A stretch of 64,000 bases of DNA from Alisma plantago-aquatica. Taxonomy: Eukaryota > Streptophyta > Magnoliopsida > Alismatales > Alismataceae. Positions 1 through 12,222 of the stretch are shown piece after piece. The notes below the pieces were generated by a model that was not told where the DNA came from, did no database searches, and saw only the letters and a program-made list of their open reading frames with translations. Each line of letters starts with the position of its first letter. Positions within the stretch are counted from its first letter, which is position 1. A program made the position numbers and the translations under genes. The stretch spans positions 540,630,879-540,694,878 of the forward strand of contig OY856413.1 of NCBI GenBank assembly GCA_963693085.1, given 5' to 3'.

Positions 1-2217
1 CTTGGGCGTTTCTCTTTGTTTCAGTCACAACAATGTTCTTGAATGGTGTCTTGATCGTGACCAGGTATAGGGGTGGTCGATATGTTTGGTTGCAGGTGGT
101 CATGACGCTCCATCAGGGTGATCCTAGGGTTGCAACACCTAGGGTCAGGACCATGGGATGTTTCTCAGTCTAAACACATATGTTATGAGGGGTCATGATA
201 CATGTTTGTGGTGGTGGTCAAGACATATGTGAAGTATCTTCGTCATGACATGAGTTGAGTTGTCGAGACACTCATATGTTGAGTTGTCGAGACACTTATG
301 TGTTGAGTTGTCAAGACATCTATATGTAGGGTGGTCGAGACACCTATGTATATGTATGAACATGGGAAATACATAGTGTAATGGTCTATTTAAAAATGTT
401 GAAATTGTGAGTGGGTAATCATTAACAGTAATGCTTAACCCTTGTACTCTCCAACATTGTGGGAGATGATGGAATTAGGGTTTACTGGTTGAGGGATGAT
501 ATGAAACCCTAATCTTGTGATAACATGATGTATGCACTCATACTACTCAAAGAATTCATTATGCGACTATATTTTCTCTCTCCTAATTGTGTAACACTAA
601 CTTGTAGGTGAGACGAATGTCATATCTATGAGTATGATATGATGATCCCTATGTAATACAAGGCAGTGATTATGAGTAATGTTGAGGCATACTGTGATAT
701 TGAAAGTGTAAGAAGTTATATGAATTGGTGTATTGGCCTAGCAAGTTCTTTATGCATAAGTTGATGGATTGGTATCCCATAGTGATGTGATGATGAGACA
801 AGTTCTCACCTAGTACATTTTATATCTTCTGGAGTTGTATCTTATCCTTAATCTTATAGAATTTATCTAAGGTTAATATGTTGTAACTTGATTGACACAT
901 TAAAAGATACCCAATTGGAATACCTAATCAAGTGAAACCCTAATCATGTGGTTGCCCTATATCATAGATCCATCTTCAATGTAAGTATCTAGTTGGATGG
1001 TGAAATGACTAACTCCTAAGGAAACTCAGTGTGCATATTATTGAATATGCAGAGTGCAAGTGGAGACATCTTCCCTGTATCCTTAAATTGATGAAATAGT
1101 GGTATAATGCTTTTTTATAGAACGGCCATGCATGAGCCTGTTCTCTAGTGCAGTGCCATGTACCAAGGTGGACTAGTTGTTTTACAAGACCATAGCATTA
1201 ACTATGAGTTGTTGTCTCTAGAGGACTATAGCTATGACTATAAGTTGTTGTTTAGTAGTTTGACAGTTACGTCACTGCATTGCAGACTCAAAATGACCAA
1301 GTAGTGTTGGTGATGATCATGGAGTCCAACTCTTTCATTGATCTTGTATGGTACTGATTTCTACTTAGTAGTGGTCAGTTGGATTTGAGTGGTTCGCCTC
1401 AAACCCTCAAGGCATAATAATAAAAGTGATAATACAACCGTATAGTATAGTTTCTTAGGGTCAAATAAGAATCACATTGGATGAACTCATGCCTTATCTT
1501 GGTATTATTTAGTTTATAACAATATACATGTTCTTCATATTCATTCTTAGAATATTAATTGATCTACTATTTAGTGATAACTAACTAGCTGTTTAATTTG
1601 CACTATCTATTGGATACATATCAATTAATTAAATCTGCTCAGCTTGTGAAGTATTGAATCTACTTGCTAAATTAACCGTGCTCATAATATTTGTCAACAA
1701 AGAGTTATACCTCTCGTTGGGATGTTTGGTCTCACCCTGTGTGTTCCACAACTTTTTAGGTGGTCGTGGATGAGGAGGTTGAGGTCGTGGTGCAGGTGAT
1801 GAGAAGCAAGGAGATCAGTAGTTGCTAGAAGATTGGATATGCAGCTAGCGTTTCAGCATAGAGGAGTCCTATGTGTTTTCCCTGTACTCTCAGGTTTTTA
1901 GGGAGATTTTGTTGTTTCATTTATTAAAGCATAGATTTTGGCTTTATGCCATGATTGTATAGAAATGGCATGTATATATAAACAGGCTGTAATATGTAAC
2001 AATTGTGGCTTGATAGCCATTGAACATGATATGTAACATCTTTTGGCATATATGGAATACATGTGTCCTACTTTTGAGTCTTGTATATAAAATATTTCAA
2101 TTGAGAAGATGTGTTGAGAATGGTTCAAATTTACCCTATTTTGTGGTAAAATGATTTTTAGTAATAATTATGTGCTTTGTTTTCAGTGATCTCGCTTTGT
2201 GTGACGATGGTGTCACA
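1..2217 (+). mobile_element. Possible decayed gypsy-type LTR fragment, left-truncated
   Basis: No protein-coding gene is visible. The stretch around 1720-1800 (a sentence-like run containing 'ttccacaactttttagg' followed by 'ggtggtcgtgg' and GAGG-rich sequence) and the TATA/TGTA-rich tail after it resemble the distal part of Tekay/Del-type gypsy LTRs as I remember them, and the stretch ends in TGTCACA at 2211-2217, compatible with an LTR end. The left end would be outside the window. This is a resemblance only: no internal domain, primer site or second LTR is present. It could simply be old intergenic DNA. Confidence 0.3.
254..349 (+). repeat. 24-bp tandem repeat, four copies
   Basis: Four consecutive copies of a 24-bp unit start at 254, 278, 302 and 326, with the core GAGTTGTCGAGACAC. 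The first three are close to identical and the fourth is more diverged (GGGTGGTCGAGACAC). Related GGTCGA/GGTCATGA words occur upstream from position 70, so the array may be the remnant of a longer minisatellite. Confidence 0.75.
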
Positions 2218-4175
2218 AAAAATATCTGCCATATTGCACTATAACAGACCATCACGTTAATAACTATGTAAAGGGAAGGATGATTTACGAGGTCATACCT
2301 AATCCTGGAGCAAGGCCAACAACTATACCCTCACAATTGTATGCACCTTTTTTCAAGTCCCACCCAGACAACCTCAATAACAACTCCTAGTTGATCACCA
2401 TGGACAGTGGTTGACCTTATCCTCCTAAGTGGTAGAAAAAGCCCCCTCGCCTCTATAGTACTCCACACAGACCACCGGGAACTCCTACAATTCTAGATAG
2501 ACAAACAAGAAGGATTTGTCCCTTCTTGTTGGTGTACTAGCACCACATTGCTCTCATGCAATTGTTATCATTTGATATCCCTCCCTTTATCGGGTAGGAC
2601 TTGCTCGGCTTCTCTTAGTTACCACAATCAGAGAACACAACAATTGTAAGAGGTAATGATGTGTCTGAGAAGTCTTCAGTATCCCTTTATTTATAGGAGG
2701 GTTAAGGTCAGGGTTCCTAGTCTGAGTGGGAATAGAAAAGGCCAAAATTTCATGAATTGTCATATCCTGTGAGTTGAAAAATGGTCGGTTCATAATTGAA
2801 CTGATCAATTGGCATATGACTTGATCGATTTAACCCTTAAATCAATTGTTTCATCATGTTTCCCAATCACAATTGTATTGGAAATTGATATTCAATTAAT
2901 GCTCAACTGACATCTGAACAAATCCTTGATGTAATCAAAATGATCATTCCAGACATTCGGTTCACAACTTGAACTGGCCGGTTCATGGTCTTGAGCTGAT
3001 CGGTTCACTTCCTTAACTGGTCGGTTCATGGTCCAAATTACCAATGTTGGTTCAATTGATCTGACACTCTAACCAATTGGTTCAACACTTAAACCAGTTG
3101 GTTTAGATCTCATTCAGTCAATTATTAAACCAATTGTTGTTTAAATTGAACACCTAATTCCTGTTCATGAATGAACTCCTATTCCAAGTGTATCCTGTGT
3201 GTGTGACCCTATAGGTTCCAAGTTATGTTGGCAGTGAATGTCCATGACTAACTTATGACATCACAAGCAATGATCAATATCTAGAAACACATCATTGCTA
3301 CCCTAGTATTCTAGAAAGTTAGAGAACAACTTCAACCTTCAATCTGTAATTGGTGTTGTAGTGATTGTATAATTCCTTTGTCACTGATTTCCAGATTAAA
3401 CTCGAGGCATGGAATTGTCATCCTCTCAATGTTCAATCCATGTTTCTTGAACCATATATGTGACCTCAATAACATATATTGATTCACATGTGCATGCACA
3501 TGCTTTTCTCAGTCTCACTTATCAATTTCCAGGATATCAAATTCTTGTAGGAGTGACAAATCCCATCTACATCATTCACAGTTATCCCCATGAGTCACAA
3601 TGTACCCGATCACCACCATTATGGTAACCCTTATTGAAAGTCACGGTGGATGATGTTAAAGTACATCAAATGACATGTGATGAGTGTAGTGATTTTAGGT
3701 CTAAGAACCACAATCACCACCCTCACTATGAGAGATGATCCTGACTACCAATTATAGTTTCCATGTGTAACTCTCAAGATGGGACTATCTGATACACTGT
3801 TCTCCAACAAGTATCTATGTATTTGGTTTGATATCACATATTATGACTCACAAGACTCTGTCATCAACCAACACACACTCTAGTCTTATGTGTTATTGTT
3901 GTCTATCTGCCTTTCTGAACAACATCTGACTAGGGACACGACAACAATGTACATACTATCAACATCAATATAATCTCATTGTTTAGGTCATCAACCCGAA
4001 GACATACACAATTGAGTAATGTCATTCATTCGACCTTATATTATGTTTCATCATTATCTCATAACTGAATGAAGCATAATAAATTGGAAGATTTCCTTTA
4101 TCATTAATCAAATCATTTACAAGTTATGTCATCACAATCATCATATGATTGGCTCTCTAGGCATACATACCAACA
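2210..4175 (-). mobile_element. Diverged copia solo LTR (same family as 43087-52226)
   Basis: Read on the reverse strand, this segment follows the copia LTR at 50066-52226 from end to end. It begins with the same TGTTGGTATGTATGCC start (4175 downward), keeps the 'catatgatgattgt' start region, the box array (2959-3130), the TATA-region neighbourhood near 2690 (an 'ataggaggg' stretch), and the 'ccctttatcgggtag' segment near 2585. No internal coding sequence follows, so it is a solo LTR or an LTR relic. It is much more diverged than the complete element. The lower boundary (about 2210) is approximate and I could not find a target-site duplication. Confidence 0.75.
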
Positions 4176-7096
4176 TGTTCAACCTATTGTATCCCTTTCT
4201 TACAGCCTACCTGACTATTATTTTGATCTGATTTTAATATGTTAATGATAATCATCTATATAGCAACATGCTTCCACTAATTTTACTTATTTTTTAAGAA
4301 AAGTAGTGACAATCACTACTCAAGCAGTCCACTTTATGGGGATTTATATTTTAACTAAATAAATAAAAAACATTGGACAAATACTATTTGAAAGGGTTAC
4401 TTCTACTATTTTCAAAAAATATTATTTCATAAGATTCTAGTTGGGAAACTTTCTTTGATCATTTTTCACTAAAAATACCACAAAAGCAGTGTCCACTACT
4501 AGAGCAACATATTTTGTTTAATATTTTCAATGTTTTATTTAAAAAAGTGGTTCAAGAGGTTGGGATTAGACTTCATTTGGACATTTTTTTTCAATTACAA
4601 CCATATAAATAAGAATGAGTGCATATCTTCTACTAAAAGAGATTGGATATACTTGTATTTGTCAACTACTTTTCAAAATTTGCTTTTTATTGATATTTTT
4701 TGAAAAAAAAATTACAAACCATTATTTTAGTGGTCTCGTTTACATTTTTTTCTTCTATGTTTCTATCAATCATAAAAAGTACACAAATAATTTTTGAACA
4801 ACTTTCTTCAGCTAAATTATTTTTTGTCAAGTAATATAAATCATAATTCTTACACTAATTAAAAAGATACAAAGGTAGTATAGCTAAATTTCTTTTATTC
4901 CTTTTTATTTTTACAGAAGAGGCGATAGAGATTGGTGTTAGACGTTAGTTGGAGAAATCACTTCATCTAGTTTAACTTTTTTACCATAGATGTGACAGAC
5001 TTAAGTATACATACAAAATTAACATTTGAACTGCAAAATTTACCCTAGTAGAGTAATGACATGATTATGCATGTAGTGGTAAGTCATTATATTTTAGTAT
5101 AAGCAATTGCTATTCTAGAAATTCGACTCAATGATATTTTATTATTTAACAAAAATAACAACAACTACTCGAGCTGCTATTGGAGTGTAAGCTTCTACTT
5201 TTTTATTACAAAAAAATTGATTGGTGTTATTCGAACAACTTGCTTCATTCAATTTTTTTTTCTATAAAAGTGATGATGGAGATTGGTTTCTAACATTTTT
5301 GATGATTTTTTTTTACTAAGCTAGTGACAAGGTTAGTGCATGAAACAATTCAAAATGTCTTCCATTATATATTTACTAGAGCAATGACACACTAATTATA
5401 GATACAAGAACTCTTAGGCAATGTGATGTTAGACTCACCACAACAAAGGAAATGCCATACCAAACACATTGTTGCATGCCACCCCGTGTGTTTTTCTTAC
5501 AAAAGTGTGTCGTGAACACAAAGACCGATTTTGGACGCTATATGGTCACCTTGCTCCAGTTGATATGTAAATGTTTTTACTGAAACATAAACATACTTGA
5601 CTTAACTAAGAACGTAAAAAAAATATGGACCACCAAATACATGACCATGTTTATTTGACTAGAAAACCCTCTCAGGCATGGTCAAATTTGACTCACCATA
5701 CTGGAATAGTTCACAACATAGACATGTTGAGACAAGTCACCTCCTATCTTATCTTTTTATAAAAGGTATCAATGTCTATTAGTTGATTCTATTTAACCAT
5801 GATACTTTAGTTGGTGTGTAACTTCTTTTATGGAGCAATGAAAAATTTGAATATAGTATAAAAAAATAAAATGTTGACATACATTGATATCTAAATATAC
5901 AACAATTCACAATGAAGAAGTCAACTAGAGTGTTAAGAAAAAAGTTTACATGATACATGATGAATAAATGTGTGTTTGGAATGTTAAATGATTTAGACTC
6001 AAATTATATGGTCATTTAGTTCTAAGTGTTTATTTTTTTTATAATCCACATGCCTAGCAAGTGTCATTTTCTAGTACAAAATATATCTCTAGTGTCATTG
6101 TCATCTTATTTGTGCTTTAAAGTATTCTTACAATATCTCTAAGAATTAAAGATTTTTTTTTATTTTGAAAATTATTAATAAATATAAAGATCATAAAATA
6201 GACTTTCTTTAGTAGTTACTCGTACGAAATTTTAAGAAGTTTGAAACATTGAACTCTAGGGTAAAATCCTCTTCCAAAATATTTGTTTTGTTTTTTTTTT
6301 TAATTTCAGATGTTACTTTAGTATAATAGTATATGCCAAACAACTGGTCTAATGCAGTACTTAACATGTTCTCTTCTATTTTTCCTATATTGTAGGCTTT
6401 GTTTTGGATAGTACACATACTATTTTAGAAAATTTTAGAGAAATAGAATATTTTCTTGCTGGCATCTGTTAAATAGTTTGATTTTCGTGAAGTCCGCTAG
6501 AGGTATTTCTGACATAATGAAAGTAGTAACAATTTGGTTATCAAAATTCTATGGTGTCACATGTCCGTCCATATTGATACTCATACAATGTGAATACTCT
6601 TAAGATTGTTGATCGAAAACTATATATAAATAAAGCTAACGTAAAATAGTTGATGATATAAACAGATTGAGATATGTGAGATGTACTGTTATTAAGAATA
6701 TCTCCGCTCCCGATAAAGATTTTTGGTTTACTAAATCAGGATTGTGAGTACTTTCCACGACTACAATACTGAATTTCTCATAGTGTGCACACCCTGGTTA
6801 TGCAACGGGTAAATGAGATAGAGCATTCTTCTAATTCCGATGACCACGAAATAACAATGAGCAACAACATAACAATATAGAAGATGAAGAGACGTAAATA
6901 ATTTTTGTTTTTTGCAATATTGAAAGACTCAAAATTGATTTTATTAGAGTGTTTAGAAAGTTAGTTAGCGGATCAAGTGAAAAAATAACTGACCGACGAG
7001 GCATTGATCATTCTTCGAGGGACCGATGATGACAACGTAATGGTAAGCAGCAATACAGTACAGAAGAAAACCAAGAGACGCAAATGACTTCATATT
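4176..7096. other. AT-rich spacer without recognisable genes
   Basis: About 2.9 kb of AT-rich sequence with short homopolymer runs. No ORF here has domain content; the longest are low-complexity. Near its right end a diverged local duplication is visible: the segment from about 6840 (GATGACCACGAAATAACAATG) is echoed from about 7027, both running into an 'agagacg(t/c)aaat' motif. I see no terminal repeats, tRNA or coding signal. Confidence 0.5.
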
Positions 7097-7830
7097 TCAC
7101 AATAATAATGGCTGGAAAATTAGGTGTAGTTTGCTGATTTGATTACAAAGACCGGCAAAGATTCGGCAAAGAAAAAAAACTAAGAACTCATTCACCCAAC
7201 ACCATTTACACGGAAAATTTTGGTATAACCCGTCATTCGCTTGGATGATGGTTCGCTTGAAAAAGATAAACCGGACTCCCAAACAGGGCACAAGCGGTGA
7301 CCAGGTTATAGGCACCGGGTACAATCGCCCCGCCCACTCTAGCAGGCAGCATTGACCAAGGAATAAAGAAGATGATCGGCCAAAGCCAACAGCAGTACAC
7401 AGCGGCGAGACGCCAGAGACCAGAGGACATGACCAGCGTAGGCAGCAACAAGGCAACAAGACGGCAACTTCAGATTCGTCGTCGCAGAGTAACAAGTAAC
7501 CAAACACGATATAGTGGTGGAGGGAACAATATTTCCATGAGCGATCAGATCGGACAACCTCAGATCAGATCAGCTAGTTCAAATCTCTAAGAAGGCACCA
7601 AGGGAACCCCCATTCTGATCTCGAGTTTCCACCGTCTGCCCCGCTGTCATACCCTCCGTTAGGCCTCCATTGGTAGTTCCCGCCGCCGTATCCACCAGCA
7701 GTACTGTAGCCATCAGCCACCGCCACTTTCACAGCAACTACCTTACCCTCCCCCACCTCCACCTCCGCGGTATCCACCTCGTAGGCTACCGCAGGCCTAA
7801 CTGATGGTGATGTTTTCCGCACGTTCATGC
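7097..7830 (-). other. GC-rich island, possible captured gene fragment
   Basis: This segment is clearly richer in GC than its surroundings. On the reverse strand it contains a hydrophobic open frame (7233-7451) and a glycine-rich open frame (7574-7828, GGYGGGNY-type composition). Upstream on the same strand, in another frame, is a hydrophobic start resembling a signal peptide. None of these frames matches a family I recognise and they overlap in different frames, so I call no protein. The right part recurs, shortened, at 15590-15730 in duplication unit B, where a GTTGCC hexamer has expanded. A fragment of a host gene carried by the repeat is one explanation; chance GC-rich sequence is another. 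Confidence 0.3.
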
Positions 7831-8639
7831 CCTCGGATGGGAATCAGAAGACTCATGACGGTTAGGAGAAAGCGAGGGCCATCCGTTGCTGCCGTTGCCA
7901 TTGGGGAGGCGGGAAGTCTTGTCCGAGTGGTTCGTGGAGACGAAGGTGGGGAAATGGTGGGAGTTACGAGGGGCAGAACCGGCGTTAGCTCACGTGGAAC
8001 AAAGATTACTTTATGTGGGGCTGTTCAACAATATGTTTGGTGATCTTGGTAACGTGTGTAATGTGTTGTGACATGCGCAGAAGATCTTCTTTATGTTTTA
8101 GTATTGAATACAAATAAAACTTCGACTTTTCACAAGGGAATAGGAAATAGCTAAAAGGAAATAGACTACGTGCTAAGGTTGTATTAAAACATGACTTGGT
8201 TGTGGACAATGGTTATGCCCTGTAGTTTGAAATCAGGCTGCACACACCCGCTCTCATCTCCGCTCCTCTACCTACTCATCGGGATTTGTTGTTATCTTAG
8301 CAAAGCAACCCACAATCTGCTATATTAATGCGAGTGGTAACGAGGAGAGAGAGAGAGAGAGAATAAGTAAAAAAAAAGAAGGAAGTACGGTTTTTGTAGA
8401 AAAAGCTCTCCCATTATCTCCACTATACCTTCAAAAAGAAACAAATGTTGCCCATTAAATTTGAAGAAGAGAGAATATCGTTTTGCTCATAAGTTTCTAT
8501 TCGTAAATAATTTTTGATCGAAATAAATTACATTAGAGTTTTTTTATATAAATTAAATTATAAAATGACTAATGTTGACATACTTCAAAGAAGAATATTT
8601 TATTATCTCTGATGTTGTAGGATTGTTTTGAAGTACAAA

Positions 8640-9100
8640 ACTAATGTTTACTTTCTCTTCTCTCTCGTATTATACAATTGTTTCCAAAGTACAGTACAAA
8701 GTACAATACACATGTTTACTTCTCCTCTCTTTTTCCTACTACTCTCTTCTTTTTTTTTCTATACTCCCTTCCTCTTTTTTTATATTGTATGAATATTTTC
8801 TAGTACAGTACTAATGCTTACTTCTTTCTTTTCTCTTTCCTACTTCTCTCCTCTCTCTTTGTATACTTTCTTCTTCTTTTTTCATACTTTAAAGACGTTG
8901 TTTAATAAACTATTAATGGTTACTTATATCGTCTCTACTTCCTATCTCTCTCCTCTCTTGTTTGTATACTTCCCTCTTCTTTTGTCCTACTGTACAAATA
9001 TTTTTTAGTATAATATAATGTTTACTTCTTTCGTCTCTCTTTTCTACTTATCTCATCTCTTTTTTAATACTTCCCTCCTCTTTTTTTAATCTACATCTGA
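8640..9100 (+). repeat. Polypyrimidine imperfect tandem repeat (unit A copy)
   Basis: The + strand is dominated by C and T in runs such as 'cttctctcctctc' and 'ttcctactactctcttc', broken about every 100-115 bp by a short AT-rich spacer with 'agtac(a)ata' words. This gives roughly four imperfect units. A second pyrimidine-rich block follows at 9340-9545. The short ORFs here (for example 8814-9008) are translations of the pyrimidine tract and are not genes. The orthologous array in unit B is at 16903-17335. Confidence 0.7.
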
Positions 9101-10120
9101 TTTTTAATACAATACTAGAGAAGTAGGAAAGATAAAAGGAGAGAATTAAACATCAATATTGTACTAAAATCATTAATACAGTATGTGAGATGAGAAAAGT
9201 ATATGTCTCCTATATTAGTCTTTCTACAAAGTATGTCAACATTAGTCTTGTTGGAACTTATATTTTCTATAGAATTTAATGCTTTTTATTTTGCCAAAAA
9301 TTTCATTAAGGATTGAAAGTTATGAACAAAATAATTTTCCCTCTCCTATTTTGTTCTACACTTCCCTCCTCTATTGTTTGCTTCTCTCCCCTTTTTTTAG
9401 CTTCCCTCCTATTTTTGACTTCTATCTTTGATTTTTTCTAATTTGCTCATATTGTTTCACTTCCGTTCTCTTTCTTTATTTTTTGTTCAATCTATTTTAT
9501 ATATGTTTTCTTCTTTTATACGTCTCTCCAAAATATCTTATCACATAAAAAGATATTGTACATAATCTATGAAAGATGAAAACTCCTACTGGAAACGAGG
9601 CAGATTGCCCACTTCACCACGTCCAGTTGGGCGAGCAGGGGTGCCTCCGGGCATACGTAGAATTTTTATTTCAATTTTATTGTATATGAAGACTTGTTGG
9701 AATAATTAATAATAAAATAATAAATGAATCTAGGACTGTAATGGATAGGATATGGGGAGGGTAGTATTTGTGCCCTTACTTACCAAGTGTTGCGGATAAG
9801 GATATATGTAATGTCTCACTCCACTGATATCCTTACCCCGTTGTCGTCACCATCTTACCCTCATGGTAAATGAGGAGGTCAAGGGTGACGAGAGATATTT
9901 ATATGCCTATTATAAATTTGTGCTAATAATAAAAATAATGGCCTATTTAATAAACTTATATACTTAATTAAAAAATCAAGATGCTAAAAAATAGATATTA
10001 ACTATTCAAAATGATACTAGGTAATATCCTGCAACATTATACACATAATTTGTGTTGTATTGAGAATATATTATCAATATAACGATTGTTTTATATACAC
10101 GTAGTAGTGCAGCTAACATT

Positions 10121-10123
10121 GTT
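10121..10123. other. CACTA target-site duplication, left copy (GTT)
   Basis: GTT sits immediately before the CACTA terminus and recurs at 14268-14270 immediately after the other terminus. Unit B has a single GTT at the matching place (about 18363-18366, in 'acattgttgtatgaata'). Three-base duplications are characteristic of CACTA transposition. Confidence 0.9.
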
Positions 10124-10142
10124 CACTACTACAGAAACAGCC

Positions 10143-10640
10143 TTTGGCGTCAGTTGTTTAACCCCCTTTGGCGTCGGTTTATGAGCGACGCCTATGTGGG
10201 CGCCGCTAAAGGTCGAACACTTCGGCGTCGGTTTTTCAACCGACGCCTATTTAACATATAGGCGTCGGTCTTTTAGTAGATAACCGACGCCAAAAGGGTT
10301 CGCGCCACAGAAAACAGCGTCATCTTGGACACATTCTGTGTCGGTTATCTACTAAAAGACCGACGCCTATATGGACTATAGCGTCGGTGTTTACTTGGTA
10401 ACCGACGCAGAAAGTGTCCTAGATGACGCTGTTTTCTGTGGCGCGAACCAGTTTGGCGTCGGTTATCTACTAAAAGACCGACGCCTATATGTATTATAGG
10501 CGTCGGTTTGACACGAACAGCCGACGCCATTTCCAGTACGGCTGTTGCCACATTAGGCGTCGGTTTTGTTCAGAAACCCGACGTTGTAGGTCTTTGCTGA
10601 CGGTTTTCTGTAAATAACCGACGCCTATATCTATTTTTTT
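10143..10640. repeat. CACTA subterminal palindromic repeats, left end
   Basis: About a dozen copies of GGCGTCGG or its complement CCGACGCC occur here, mostly arranged as small inverted pairs: a GGCGTCGGTT arm, 5-15 bases, then an AACCGACGCC arm. In En/Spm the subterminal repeats are the binding sites for the TNPA-class protein and are cytosine-methylated when silent; the CpG-rich arms here fit that role. Binding itself is inference. Confidence 0.8.
10258..10488. repeat. 89-bp inverted repeat inside the CACTA left end
   Basis: The left arm 10258-10346 and the right arm 10400-10488 are reverse complements with five mismatches in 89 positions by my alignment, separated by 53 bases. The loop itself contains another copy of the 'ctactaaaagaccgacgcc' segment, so alternative pairings exist. 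A transcript through it would fold into a long near-perfect hairpin. The short reverse ORF 10345-10551 is only a reading of this repeat. Confidence 0.85.
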
Positions 10641-10885
10641 TCATATCAGTTTGCAGGCCTGCTGTGGCTGGTCAGCAGGATGAGAACCTACAGTTCAGTT
10701 TTCTGAACTGCAGGTTTACGACATCCATTGATATCAGCCTACAAACAGGCCACAAACCTGCAAAAGTCCCAAGGAAAATTTCACACAAGTAGATACATTC
10801 AGACATCAATTCAATTCTCACATTCACACATATAGAAACATTCAAATACATGTATTAACATTCAGAAATATTCATTTACAAAGTA

Positions 10886-12127
10886 TCATTCATTATCACT
10901 ATCAACATCCCAATTATATCTTACAGTTGCCACTGCTTGTATGGCTTTTGCCTATTCTTCTCTTATTTCATTTAATGCTTCCATCGTATATGGAGCATGT
11001 ATATTTTTTAAGCATTTACCTATAGTGTTGTCAGTTTTAAACACCTGCAAAGAGAATGATGTATATATATAAGTAATAATATAAAAATAAGATTGATATA
11101 TTTCATACTAACTAATGAGACTATATATAATACCTCATGTATGGTATCGATGTCCAATGCGGCATGTTTGATAATCATCTGCATAAATCGCATCACATAG
11201 TATGTACATGCCCAGCCATTGTCTTGTGTAGCGCACTATAAATTGAAACACACAAAATAATACAACTAAGCACAATTCACATCAATAATATATACATTGG
11301 AGTCGGGAATTTACTTGTACATTCTGCCAATTTATTGGTTGGTTCTTTTTCCTTAGGATCGTTCCTCCAGCCTTTTTGAATGCATCTAAACCCCTACATG
11401 TTAATATAACACAGTAAATTACATAAGTAAATAGTAATGTAATAACAGATGTTAACAGATACAAAAATGAAATATTTCTCACCAGAATAATGGCATTCTC
11501 ATTACGTGTCCAATTTTAGTGTTTAATGTACTTCCCGCGGGATCTAGATAATAAACAGTGAACGTCCCGGGGACAATAACTAGTAACTCTCAATGTCTAC
11601 CACTAGAGGTAAAAAGTTAACAATTAATAACTCAAAATGCACAATAAAAATGGAATTTTCTTAAATCCAAATTATAAATAAAGTAAACTTACTTGACATT
11701 GAATGGAGCTATTATTATCGTCTTCTTTTGCTGACCAAAAATTGTAAAAGCATCTATACAGTATTGTTGAACACTATCAGGGTCTTTAGCTACCATACTA
11801 ATCAATGATGGAATCAAAAATTCCACATGATCAAATGCAAATTGTTTGCAATGATCTTCGACTAAGTAGCTGCAAAACATGTATTACGTATGCATTAGTA
11901 TATAAGAAACCAGATCACTGGATCTTACACAAGGTATATGGATGTATAAAGAAGATCTCACCTTATCCTATGTTGACTTTCAAGTTGTTACCGCAATGCC
12001 TACAAGGACAGTAGAACCTATCTGTAGGTTTTTTCCTATGTTCCTCGGCAAATCTAATAAACTGATCAAGACTAGATATAAACTCTGGGGTGCAACGATT
12101 ACGAATGGACATCCATGATCTATCCAT
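10886..12127 (-). pseudogene. CACTA-borne transposase-associated domain plus Ulp1-like C48 cysteine protease, spliced, broken
   Basis: Six exons with GT-AG borders can be read on the reverse strand: 12127-11962, 11869-11693, 11602-11483, 11393-11315, 11235-11134 and 11044-10886. Exon 1 starts at ATG 12127 and encodes a transposase-associated domain (MDRSWM start, then an FYCPCRHCGN zinc-like motif). Exons 2-6 join in phase and encode an Ulp1/SENP-type protease. The catalytic His is at 11595-11593 in exon 3, the Asp is in YYLDP (exon 3), and Gln and Cys are in QDNGWAC followed by TYYVMRFM (exon 5). The frame ends with TGA at 10886. Breaks: TAA (11965-11963) at the end of exon 1, TGA (11592-11590) directly after the catalytic His where relatives have Trp, and TAG (10954-10952) in exon 6. 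Exon 1 leaves one base but exon 2 needs two, so an exon may be missing. Such proteases are known passengers in plant CACTA elements; here it is not functional as read. Confidence 0.82.
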
Positions 12128-12222
12128 TCTATGATCAGAGAAAACAAGTATATATTAGGAAACAAGTATATATTAGGAAAATATTAGGGTATACACTTAC
12201 ATCCTACCTAAGTGTATAATGT

